From Panagrolaimus kolymaensis (taxonomy: Eukaryota > Nematoda > Chromadorea > Rhabditida > Panagrolaimidae): a stretch of DNA of 64,000 nucleotides. This document shows positions 13,394-25,802 of the stretch, one piece after another. Within the stretch, counting starts at the first letter, position 1. The number at the start of each line of letters is the position of its first letter. The notes below the pieces were generated by a model, which saw only the letters and a list, made by a program, of their open reading frames with translations, was not told where the DNA came from and did not search any database. The stretch covers positions 7,068,001 through 7,132,000 of the forward strand of contig JAJQJQ010000005.1 in assembly GCA_028622995.1 (NCBI GenBank), read 5' to 3'. Position numbers and translations under genes: made by a program.

Positions 13394-16300
13394 TTTGAGT
13401 TCGTTCAGCCTTCATGGACATCCACCATCAAGTTAAACAAAATAAAAAAATGAAGTCGCTTTTTTCCATGTGCATTTTTATGTTTGCCACCACGTCGCCA
13501 TTCAGCTGCACGCCTTAGGGCAAATGCTTCGACGTCGTTGACGACGTTGTAAAATGTATGTATGTCCCCTTCTTTAACTTTTTTTTGCTTTAAAGTGCTA
13601 CAATTTTTTTGAAAATATCTTTTGTTGCGGTTTTGAAAATAAAAACACAACAAATTTTAAACTATTGTTTTTATTTCTCGACTACTTTTTTGAACTTAGA
13701 AATTATTAAAGTTGAATGTGCTTGGCTTTTTGAATGTTTTATTTCTTGATTTCCCTAAGTTTTATTTATAAGTTCGTTAAAGCGTTGTTATTTAATTATT
13801 TTTTATACGCAAGTACATTTGTAGTTTTTATTTTTGCTTCACATAAATTAAACTATATATAACCTTTTTAATTTTTTGGCTTCATCGCGTTTGTTATTTT
13901 TACAAGACATATGCTTTTTTGAAACTTTTCACCCTACTCTCGTGGATAAATAAATGTGAGTCTTTTTACGTTAAAAACTTAAAAAGTTTATCGGAATAAA
14001 TTCTTTTCTTGAGCAAGCAATGTCTCAAAAAATACTAATCCAATTTTTTCTTTCTCTGTTCTAAGTTCATAAATCCCAAATGAACGTGGAAACAAAAAAA
14101 AATAGTTTCAATTTTTGATGCGCTGTCTTTTGTCTGTCAAACTTTTTTTCCTTCAAACAAATCAGATTATGAGAAAACTTTATTATTAAAAAATAACTAT
14201 CAATTGCCAAATCTTTTCTCATCCTCCTTCGTTTTTTAAATTGTTCCGAACACTTATGTCAGATTCGTTTTAAAAAATTCAAATTTAATTCTTATCATTG
14301 GCTTCCATCAACTTTTATTTTTTAGAAACTGAAACATTCAAAGTTTTAATATTTTTTCGTTTAATTTTATTAAAGTTTTCTTTCCCATGAAACTTTATTA
14401 AATATAGGGGAATTCGTAGAAGTGACCAAAAAATGTTGTTTGAGATTTTTTAATGTACGCTTGATAAAAATAAATTAATTTTGCGTAGTTTAAATAAGTC
14501 CAATTGAATCACATTTAAAATAAGAGATTTCCTTTCTACATGATTTTCTGAGCTTTATGGCTACGGTATCAATAAGCAAAGGCTAAATAAAATGGAAACA
14601 TACTAACTAAATATTTATTCTTGAGATTGTATGAAATTAGGATTGTTGAAAGTAATATTTATGGTATGCCATAATGATTGGATGGAAATGGGTATTATTA
14701 TTACAAGGACGTAAACAATATTTTAATGTTAAAAATTATTATCCTTTTTTCTGACATCAAGTCTAACTATCATTGAGGTCTCAAAATTATTAGCATTGTA
14801 CCAGGTAGAACACCAAACAAAAATAAGTCCCGTCTTATTCTAGTAAAAAAAACTTAGGTTTAAATCCTAACATATTATAGCTTCGTGTGGATAAAATCTT
14901 TTGTAGTTATTTAACTCATACAAATTTTGCTTACAAAAAATATTATTCTCGCTTATTTTGTGCTGCAGAATTTTTTTTTATATTAATTTTGTTGTACCAT
15001 AATTTCTCAAAAACACACGTACATCGTAAAAGATATTTTGAAATCAATAGCATCAATTTCCAAAAAATTTATAATGGAATGTTTAATTAAGAAAACCATG
15101 ATCACATTAGACCCATATTCGCTAATCCTTTTTCGCATTCTTTACTGTAGTATAGCTCTCATCATTTTTTCCGAATGATTACCATATCCAATAAGGCTTC
15201 TTCTTTTTCCATGTTATTAAATAATATTTGTAAAGAAATAAAAAAATATATATTAAAATATTTTTTTATTATTAATGTCTTAATTTAGAACATAGTCTCT
15301 TTTTTTTCATTCTTGCACTCTCTTCTCCCTCTTCTCTCAAAAGTTTTTATTTAAAAAAGGCGATTCTTTGTTTTTGAATCTTTGATGCCAACCAAAAATT
15401 TATTTTTGTTCCCCACTTTTTTAAGCTTTAATCTTTTGATTTTTAACGTAGCCACACCATTAACTTTTTTTTCTTCTGCTGTTGCTGCTGTTTATAGAAT
15501 TTTCTGCAAATTTTGTGTTAGTTAAAAAACAAAATTTGAAGTCAAGTTTTTCGGAGGTTTAACATTTAGAAGAAAGAAAAAACATACAAAATATTTATTT
15601 ATTAAAGAAGCAACTTTGGGCAATAGGTTCATTGCTTCATCTGTGTAATTATTATTTTTTCGCTAATTACTTAATTACAACAAAAATAGTTTCTGTCTAG
15701 ACAATTAATAAATTACTTTTTTTTTAAATAAATTCCCTCTGTTTCTTGATTCATTGAAAATTTTTTTCATTTGGGTATGTTTTGATCACATAGAAAAAAA
15801 AAACAATCTTCTTTTGATCATTAAATTTGTTGTTTGTAAAAAAGATCTCCAAAATTGTTATAACTTTTCCAATAAAAAAAGTGATTGATTAAAGACGTTG
15901 CAAATACATACTATTACCTTTTTGTTGCAGCTGACGGCGATGGCGACGACGAATGAAAAACTGTTTATCATAAAAATAATTTTTGCGTCTCTTTTTAAAA
16001 TCTTTCTGATGGGTGTTTTTTTTTCATTCATCGCATATTTTTGTGTTCTGTTTTGTTTTTTTCTTCAAATGCAGGAGTTTATCTTAATGGTCCTCAAAAC
16101 TTTTTCAACAACCTCCACTTGAAATCCCGTGAATATCTTATTTTAAAAAAGAACTTTGACGTTGTTTTAACCCTCCTCAAAAAAAATATCGAGCAACATT
16201 GAACGAGATTCTTCCCACTTTTTTTTCTTGAAAGTTTAAAAAAGTTTCAATTGTTGTCGCCTGTTTTTTTACTTACCTGCGCAACAAAAACTTTCCATTT

Positions 16301-19300
16301 TTTTTATTCACAAAAAATTTTTTGTTTAAAATAAATCAAGCTTCATCGTTGCTTTTTTAATTTTTGGCTTTTTATAATTGTAAAAATTTATAGAAAAACA
16401 GCTTTTTTAATATCATTATAAAAAGTGCAAAGTTTTGCGCTTAAATAAATAAATAAATTAATTACTTTTTTTCACAAAGTAAAAAATGTTATATATTTTT
16501 CGGCAGTAAATAATGAAATATGATTCTTAGTCTGTATGTATGTCTATCGACTATCATAAAGTTTCTTGGTCCAAATAAAATTAAAGTTATTATTTTTTAT
16601 GTCAAAAATGGTGTTGTTTAAATTTGTATGTATAAAATATTATTAGATGAAATATAATGTTTTTTTGTTATTATTTTTAATTTTAGCTTTGAACCTTTCT
16701 TTAACTTTTGATTACGTCACAGCGTAGTTTTGGTGTGCCTTGCTTTGGAGGTAAAAACAAGAAAGCAAAAAACAATGTAATAAATCAAAAAATTTTTTTA
16801 CAAAAAAAGTGAGATTGATTGTAAAAAGGTTTTTATAACTTCTAAGAATTTTAATTTATGTTTTTATTATTAATTTTTACTTTGCACCTAGAGATAGTTA
16901 ACTTTTATTTTTACTCAAATGCCGTCGAAGGAATAGTAAAATAATTAATAACTTTGCTCAAATATACCTTTTTTTTTCTTGAGACAAAATAAAAAAGTCC
17001 TAATTAAAATTATTTTTTACCACCTTTTTTTTTAGCATTGTTATAAAAAATTTAAGATATTTCTTTCTATCTCTAATATTTATAAATAATCATCACATTT
17101 TCTTTAATAACAACAAACTATAAAGTTTACGTAATACCGTAGTTTGTTTTTTTGTTGCTGCAGTTTTTAGGTACAAAGTTATATTGAAGTGAGAAAATAA
17201 GAAAAAGCTTCAAAGAAGGATAAAATTGTATCAAAGCAAAAAAAATTAATTTTTCTTCTTCTCATTTCTTCTTAATTCGTTGTAGCCGTTGTGAAAGTTT
17301 TATAATTGCCTTTTTCTTTTCATTTTAACCATATTATGTACATATGTATGTATTCATTCACTCTTTTCATTAACATATTATTTAATTTAACTTCTTTCAC
17401 AATCGTTAATAAACTTAAAGCTCATTGAACATTTATTTACCAAAAAAAAGGAGGTCTTCGACTTATTTATTGCTTTATTAAACTTTGACTCCATTCATTC
17501 AATAGCTGCATTTTCTTTATAAAAAAAAAAAAGAATTCTATTTTTAAAGTCTTAGAAATGTATTAGACACATAAGAAAGATATTAACACACTATACACAT
17601 ACATACCTTTACTCCTTCTTCTATTTTACTTTGAAACACATATTCAGCTGTTGGTGGCATTTCATTTAGGGAGCAACTCTCTATTTGTAATTTGCTTTTT
17701 TTAAATATCAAATTACAATGTTTATTATTTTATTTTCGTGGGGTTGTTTTGGTTGGAGGAGTGCTGTTAAAAAAAGTTTTTTTATTCCAAATAAAGCTAA
17801 TTATTATTATTTTTTCCACTGCGACTGGCTGTTGTTAAATTAAAATGAAAAGAGGAAGAATCATGCAAGGGTGCTTTTGAAAATGAAGAAAGGAGGTATG
17901 GGGAATTGACTGAGAAGTCTTCTATCAAAATGTTGCCATTTTTTGTCGTCCTTCTTCCTTTCAAAGCTTTAACATCGAAGGCTGCGCAGCAGTAGAGTCA
18001 TTTTACTTTCATTTAACGGAAAGGAAGCCGTCGTCGCTGCGCGGCTTCACTGATTTCATTGATGCCTCCAACCGTGTTTGTAAAAAGCGCACGTAGAGTG
18101 GAGAAATTTTTTTTTATCTTTTGAAGCAAAAAAAAAACAAAGTAAGAGTGGAAAAACTCTCGCGCACAACTTCCTTTTTTTTGTCGATTATATTTTTTTT
18201 TGAATGAGGAAAAGGTTGGCACTTTTGCTATCGTAGTAGCTCTTGCTTGAGATTAGTAGCAGCGGGAAATAAAAAGAAACTGTGGTGTTAAAGCTGTTTC
18301 AAAAATAGAATACAAATAAGTCAAAGAATATTAATTTTCTCCCCTGCTAATTTTTTTCCTTTCATTTTTGCACTTTTTTCATTTTAAATTGGGTGCTTCG
18401 CTTGCTTTGCTTCGGTTAGTTGTTGCATGGCAGAAAAATCTGCTGTTGCCATAATGTCAAATGCAGATTTTTATAATCTTCTCGTGCCATGGCTTATTAT
18501 TTGAGTACTCCGCGAATTTCTAAATTTTGTCAAACGTGTTAACAGTTATTTCATCCTTTAATTGACGAGGGAAGAAATAATGATTGTAAATTGTTGAAAG
18601 AAAAAAAACCAGGAAGTTGTTAAATGGGTAGTAGCCTATTGCTTTGGCACACAAATTAAATATAAATGCCTAAAAAGAAATTAGTGTGAATTTTTTTCCT
18701 TTTAAATTTTAAAACTTTCAATAAAATAATTTGACTCGAGGGATGGAATGGTGGTGGCTGGGCGTGAAACACCTGCTTTCTATTTCCAGCTTGAGTAAAA
18801 TAAAGTAAAAATGCTAAGGTTGTAATTAAGGGATAGGATTTAAAATAACTTTTTCTTTGAAGTTAAAAGTCAAAATATAAAATATAGTTAGAATAATAAA
18901 CGTAAAAATTTTTTGATATGCAGTTGACTGAATGTTTCGACGTTAATTTTGAAGCATAGCAACTTTCTGTTGCAGAGTGGCTATTGAAAATGATTTGAAT
19001 TTGCTTCAAGATTATCTTCGGCAATGTGAAGATTTATTTTAAATTAATGATGTCTTTTTCAAAGTAAACTACTTTTTTTTCTCCTCTGCATCTCATTCAT
19101 AAGCCCCGCATCTACATACGTAACCTTATATAGCGTTCATTTTTTTTCTTCCTCCTTATATGTGTACATATTATTTTTCACTTTTATTCAATTATGTTAA
19201 ATACGTGGAGGTTGCGTTCTTTAGATATTTTAATTATTCCAAGAAATAATAAGAATTTAGTTCTCATATTTTTTTGTTTTGTTTACAACTTTGTCGAGCT

Positions 19301-19484
19301 TTCTCATTACAAACTTGAATTTAAATTTTTAGTCTTTCAATAAAAGCTACTGTCTCATCAACAGCTGAATGTGTTTTCTTTTTAAAAAGCATTTATTACA
19401 GATGTTATCAAATTTTTTGTTTTAAATCAATAAGTTTTTGATGATTAAAGTTAGAAGTGAGAGAGCCTTTTTAAACAAGAATAT

Positions 19485-22400
19485 TGAGTCATTTATTATC
19501 ATCATGATTGCCTAAATTCATACATACAACATTTACTGACTACTCCTATGTGAATGATTTTGCTCTTTGATTAATTTTCTTTTTTAAAGAAGTTTTGTTT
19601 GTTTTTTTGGTTTTAAGTTTTTAAATCTAAAAGATTTCTTAGTGCTTTAATATGGCTTTCCAAAATTAGCTGCTCAGATGTTTATGGTCTTGAAGGTTTA
19701 TATTTAAAGTTTTCTGCATTTCCCTTTCAGCACTCATTTTAGAATAATAATATTTATTTTTTTCAATGAACTTGATAATTTAGCGAAGCAATTTTATGCG
19801 CGATAAACATGTCTGAAAAAAAAAAATTTATTTTTAAAATATCACCTAAAATCTTGAATTTGTTTAGATGTTTTTTTCTATATTTCCTATATTTACAAGT
19901 CTGTTGGCGCTCCCTCCACCGCCACATCATCACCCACAACTTCTTGCAAAGTGTTAGAAAAGTAAGAATCACTTCTGATTAATTTTAATGATAAGAAATC
20001 AGAAAGAAAAAAAAACGAGAGAAAGGGAGCGTAATCATCGACGCAAATGACAGCCACCAACAAAAAAAATAAAATAAAATAAATGATTCTTTTTTTTTAT
20101 TTTAGTCATCACCTTATTTTTTCGACGTTTTTAAAAGAGAAAAACGAAGAGACTTGCCCCTGGGTTTCTTTTCTCATCTTTTTATCTTTCATGCATATTT
20201 TTGTTGGTTGTGTTGCGCTTCTTTATTACACTAACACCCCACATACATACATGCACGCACAATAAAAAAAGATTTTTCAAGTTCGGAAAATAAACCCGAT
20301 GATGTCCAACTCAACACAACGATGATGATAGAAGAAAAAGAATAAGAAAAAAATAAAATAATAAATTGATGACGCAGCAGCAGCAACAACAACGAAGAAG
20401 AAAAAATCAGCGACAAAACAAATGATCGACCGGAACACGTCCCTTCCATCTTTTATTTTTTTATTTTATTTTTAGGGTGTTTAAAACGTTTCTGCTCTTC
20501 TTTCCTATTTTATTTATGAACAAAAAAGGGAGTTTATTTTTTGAAAAATAAAAAGACAATAGTTTTTGAATCAAAAATATACAAAACAATGGCTTGTTGG
20601 CTCGCGTCATCGATAGGGTGCAAAAAAGCAATTGAATTTTGAGGATTATTGTTTATTTTTTTTACTCTCATAAATTATGATAGTAAGTGAAGTCAGAAAA
20701 GTATTGCTAATTTATGGTTACTAACATTAATAACAATAATTATTTTCTCAAAAATATTTCTCAAAAATAAGTTGTTTCTACCCTTTTTGTTTATAACTTT
20801 GTTTATAAAACCATTCCTTATTGCATTCTTTGAACTTTTCTTTTAGTTTATTTCTTTGTTATTTTTCTTTTTCTTTTTTAAACAGACGACACAATGTTCC
20901 AACCAAAAAAAAAATTGGTTGAAACGAGAAGCTTTTCAAACTTTTAATCAAGTATGTAAGTGCTGATGGAAGAAGCATCAACCTTTATTGCTCATATTTT
21001 TTTCCCCTTCATCTTATTATTTTCTTCCTCTCTACTCATCAACACATTATGTGTTCTTGGACAGGTCGATTCACCTCACAATATATGACTCGCTTTCTTC
21101 TTTCATAGAGGAGATACAACAAAGGTAGCAGCAACAACAGCAAAGTAAGCAAGCAATGTGGGTAAGTAAGCAACTGAGTCAGCAAGCAACAAAACGATGG
21201 GCTCATCGCCAACCTTATGTATTCCTTCCATCCTTCCATTTTCCCTCGTTTTATTCAACAAACACACGCATCAAAAGCCAAATGCAACAATCACACACAA
21301 TCTCTCAATATATGTTTTTTCCCCTCAGTGTTTTTTTTTTGCTGCGTGAAAGAAAGAGTGCTTTTGTGTTGTTATTTCGTTGTTTTCTGTCTTCTTTTTT
21401 TCTTGTTTGTGAGGTTGAAGGTCTTTTTAGTGATTTTTTTATTATTTGGAACCCGCCCTTCATGATTTTTTTTTCTTCACAAAAGCGTGAAAATGCGGAG
21501 GTGGTTTTTATAAAAATAAACTAAAAGAAAATTTAAAAATGGTTTCACATGGTTTAAAATATCATACATTTTTTTGATCGCAGATAGGGAATACATATAT
21601 TAGATTAAACAATGATTGACGTTATTTTTTTTTAATATCATTTGTCCGTTTTTCTTAGGGAGTCTCAAAAAGAGGCATGATTTACTTTAAATATTAAATT
21701 TAATAGCTGACCATATTTTTCTGAAAACATTATTTACAACATTTTAGGGTTACTGCATACTAACATTGTAAAACCATCACTTTTCTTACCACCATTTTTC
21801 CTTTTCTTTTCAAAAAATTTTCTTTGATTATTGACAGTTTATGCTTTTTTTATAATATTTCATTGCATTTCTTTTTTGTTCGTTCGACCTATGACGTGTT
21901 CCTTTTTTTTTTCTTTTCTGAATATGCAAGCCAGCGTTCAAGTCAGCCTAAACAGCTGTCCTCAACTCTCTTTTCCCACTTTTTTTTGTTCATCATCAAT
22001 CAGAGATCGAAAAAAATTATATTTGATTCTTCGAAACCAAATAATTTACCTTTTCATTTTTAAAACAACCTAAATATTTTTTTAAAACTTACGATGAAAT
22101 AATAATAGCCTTTTAAAAATAATCGTCATTTTATAATTACTCTCAATAGCTTTGCTTAGAAAAAAACGTGAAAGGTACTAATAATTTTGTATTATTACTG
22201 ATTACTTTTATTTCTTTTATTAATATTCGCACGTATTATTTTTTTGGCGTTGTTATGTTGGATTATTATTTTTTTGAGCTTCAAGGAATGTATTTACTTA
22301 TATACTTTGTTTAAGTAAATTGACAGATTCAATATGAAAAGTTCTTTTAGTTTTTTGTTTATCTCGCGAATGTCCACCTACGTTCAAAGGAATGCTATTA

Positions 22401-25363
22401 AGGTTAAGAATTTTGCTAAGCAAAAAAAGTAAAGTGTATGAACTGAAGCCATAGGTTTAAGTTTTTTAAGTTTCTTTTATTTGTGCTAAATAATTTCCAT
22501 GAAAAAAGTTTTTAAATTTTATCTTAAATATTTTTTGCTACTTTTTTCTTTCATATTTTTTGTTGATTTGTTAATTCATGGCGATGATTCAACACCCTTT
22601 TTGTTTCACTAAATTTAAAAATCAATGAAACAAAAAATTTATGCATGTAATTTCTTTTATTTATTCGTTATATATATTTATAAAAACCGGCCATTTATCC
22701 CGATTAAAGGAGACAAAAAAAAAAGAGAGACTTGTCAAAGTTCTCCTCTCAACATAAATTTTTTTGTCTCTTCTTTTTTTATATTATTTCAAAAACGATG
22801 AATCAGCCAGTTTTGTCGTTTGTGGAGTTTGTCGTCGTCGTTGTTGTCTTTTCAAATAAATAACGCTCGAAAAATGTCCCCAATGAAAGAAGAAAAAAAC
22901 GATCAATAAATAAAAACAAAAGAAATCCTATTTCGTGATCTTTTTTCAAAAAGTTTTTAACTTTTTTTTAATGCCTTTTTAATTTACCGTTAAATTTTTA
23001 TTACCATTTTATTTTTGCTCATGGACACACTTTTTTAATGAAACTTTAAAAGTCAATTAATCAATTATTTTTTTTTGCATTGACTCCTTCCTCCTATCAA
23101 ATTTTAGTTTTATTGAGAGCGAACGACGAAGGAGTCACAAAATTCTTATCCATTTTTGGGTGTAAAAAAAATAAATAGAAAAAATAAAAACTTCTGCTAC
23201 CGGGTGTAAATAGGTAAAAAATAAAAAATGAATAAAAGAAAGGAAAAAAATAGGCGGTGCAATTTCCAGACGACGATCACGGGACAACATTCTCTCCTTT
23301 CAACAAAGTTAGTCATCACAATTCAAACACAGTGTTTCTTGGAACAAAATAACGAGAAAAAATTAACCTAACTTTGTTATAAAAAAAATGAATGAAAAAA
23401 GAATGACAGTAATTTTATTTTTGAATTTTTCTTGCTTTCTCTTCTAATAGTAATTCGTTTTGGAAATTTATAGTTAAATTAAAGTTACTATCCAAAAGTT
23501 CTCCCAATGTTTATTTTTAATTGCCTTTTTTGATTCTTTTTTTGCTTTAAAAATCGAATCATGTTTTATGTTATGATTGTTGCAAATGCATTCATTGTAT
23601 GTACATGCTCATTGTTTTTAATCTCTTTGTAGCCCCGACGAGTCCAATCATCCGCGTTACTCATAAGTTTTTTTTCATTTGCAACTTTTGTTTTTCATTT
23701 TTCGTTTTTTAAAAATATTTTACCAATAATCAAATGATCATTCCCTTAAATTTTTATATGTATCTAATTAATTATGTTTTTTTATTGGCGATAATAAGCC
23801 AGCCACAACCGAAGAAAAAAAAACTTGAGACAAAAACAAAGCTTTCAAAACTTTCTTGATGGTTGGTAAAAAAACTTTTGCTTTTTGTTGATTTTTTTCT
23901 TTCTTACGTATTGCATTGTGTTTCGTTGATCACCGCGTTGTTTGTTTGATTCTTATTTTCTTTTTCTGTTTTTTTTTCTTGTTCAAGGTGACCCATCTTT
24001 AGCAGACGCTATGATTCTCTTTTTTATGTGTGTTGGTAGGTAGCAACCAGAGAGGAAAATGTTGTTTATTGGAAAAGAAAAAAAAATTATTCATGATGTT
24101 TGCAAGGGACTACTAAAATGGAATACAAAACAACAACTTTGCAATCAATTGTTTTGGTTATTTTTATCTTTTTTCTTAAAATTTTTGGAATCTTAAACTG
24201 ATTCTTTTAAGATTTTTATTCTAATTATTTATTTTAGCTGATGACTTTTTTGTTTTAATTACTAATCATAACATAACATCATCATCACAAATAAAAAATA
24301 AACATTGTTACTGTTCGTCGTCTACTCCCACGATGAAAAGATTAATTTCCCTTTGAAACTCTAATTTTTTTTTTATTTCGAATACTCGGAAAGCTTTTTA
24401 ATGAATTCAAAATGCACTTTATTAATTAATTTAATTTGCCTACTATAATTTTAAAATTAATTTTAAATTATCAGCTGACTCGTTAAAAATAATTAATGAT
24501 TTAAAATAGTTGCATTTTAATATCAAAAAATTTCAATATAAAACATTTTCATTAAATTTATAAATCCTAATCTTTTTTAAATTTTATTTTACTGTAGCTA
24601 TATGCTACTTTTTTTCTTCATTAAAGTCTTATCATTCATTTTCATTGAAACCAAAAAAATGTTTTTTTCCGCATGAACTTTTCACTTTTCACTTCCCTCT
24701 TTTTTTTGTCCAACATCCTTCAGATTAAATTTTGACTCATTCAATAAATACTTTTTTTTCTTCTCTTTAAGCCTTTAGAAACGTTTTTTATAAAAAAATA
24801 CATTTAATAAAGCTTTTCACGTTTTTTATGAGATAATATTGTGGCATAAAAAAATTGTGGTAAATTTTATATTCAAACTTGTTGTGAGAGACTACAAAAT
24901 AAATTACTCAAAGTTAATTAAAAGCCTTTTTTCCTTTACGTAAATTACTTTTTTTTTGAAGCTTATTTTGAGAGAGTAAAATTGATTTTTATTTTAAAAG
25001 ATTTCTTTTGCCTGCTTTCTATTACCTTTTTTTCTATGTACCACCGTAGTAACATTATGAGATTATGAGGTCTAATAATTTGCGTTCAATATTAAAAGTT
25101 AAAATCTTTCCGCTTTGTTTGATCTTATAAATTTTATTATTTTTTTACGAAAATCAATATTTTAATATTTAATAATATTTGGAAAAGTTTTAGCGAGGAT
25201 ATCATTCCTGGTTTTGGGATAAATGAACCTTTTTTGCGTATGTCCTATGATCTCTCCATCTAAAAGGAATCTTAAAACAAAAAGATATTTTCTCTATCTT
25301 TTTACAGACCAAGAATGTGTCAGCTTTTCAACCTTTTTTTCCTCTTTTAAATGATTTGACTCA
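19485..25363. promoter_or_regulatory. proximal AP-1 sites upstream of jun
   Basis: TGAGTCA at 19485-19491; TGAGTCAGCA at 21175-21184, which also fits a Maf half-site; TGACTCA at 24733-24739 and at 25357-25363, the last about 450 bases before the first recognised jun coding codon. All match the consensus exactly. Binding is inferred. Confidence 0.45.
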
Positions 25364-25802
25364 CAACCTAGAAGTTGTTGTTTTGTTCAGCCACCCAAAA
25401 AAATTTTTTATCAGCAGCAGCACAGCTGTCTGTTATCCAAATCCATTTGTCTCATTTCCATTCATTGATTCCATGCCCTATGGCAACAATGTTCTTTTTT
25501 TTTTCTTTAATTTTTAGCCTTTCTTTTTTCCTATGTGTCTGATATCGCGCAATCTGCTTCGTGTATTTTATTTTTGTTATTAAATATGTATAAAACAAAT
25601 TAAAAATTATTTCCATTTCAGTTAATTCAATTCTTTCTTCTTTTTTTTCTTCAAACAATTTTGACACTCTTTTTTCTTTTTTAAAAAAAGAAAAAAAGAG
25701 CTTGTCATATTTTCATCCGTCGTCGTGGCTTCCATAACTTCAACCCCTTTATCAAATTATAATTATTTAAATAATAATAATACCATCGCTGCTAATTCGT
25801 TT

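Larger units (their letters stand above)
10760..25664. other. long non-coding region upstream of jun
   Basis: About 14.9 kb with no convincing coding exon. Open frames here are short, rich in Phe/Leu/Lys from T- and A-runs, and lack splice structure. The sequence is full of poly-T and poly-A runs with a few GC-richer islands, notably 13440-13560 (including an ACGTCGT-TG-ACGACGT palindrome at 13532-13547) and 17980-18100. It holds six TGA(C/G)TCA sites (11788, 13387, 19485, 21175, 24733, 25357). The most economical reading is the regulatory domain, and perhaps the 5' untranslated exons or outron, of jun. An unrecognised non-coding RNA cannot be excluded. Confidence 0.5.

Noticed and set aside
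13405..13653. 82-codon minus-strand frame in a GC-rich island
   Set aside because: No conserved pattern and no splice structure; composition is better explained by a regulatory island.
18013..18222. 69-codon minus-strand frame
   Set aside because: Basic low-complexity product across T runs; no recognised family.
20231..20449. 72-codon minus-strand Leu/Ser-rich frame
   Set aside because: Arises from CAG/CAA and GAA repeats on the opposite strand.
21156..21524. 122-codon plus-strand frame
   Set aside because: Phe/Leu-rich translation of poly-T; two overlapping frames are equally open.
25317..25517. 66-codon frame upstream of jun, preceded by TTTTTACAG
   Set aside because: Could be a 5' exon, but there is no phase-compatible donor into the jun exon; left as uncertain non-coding.
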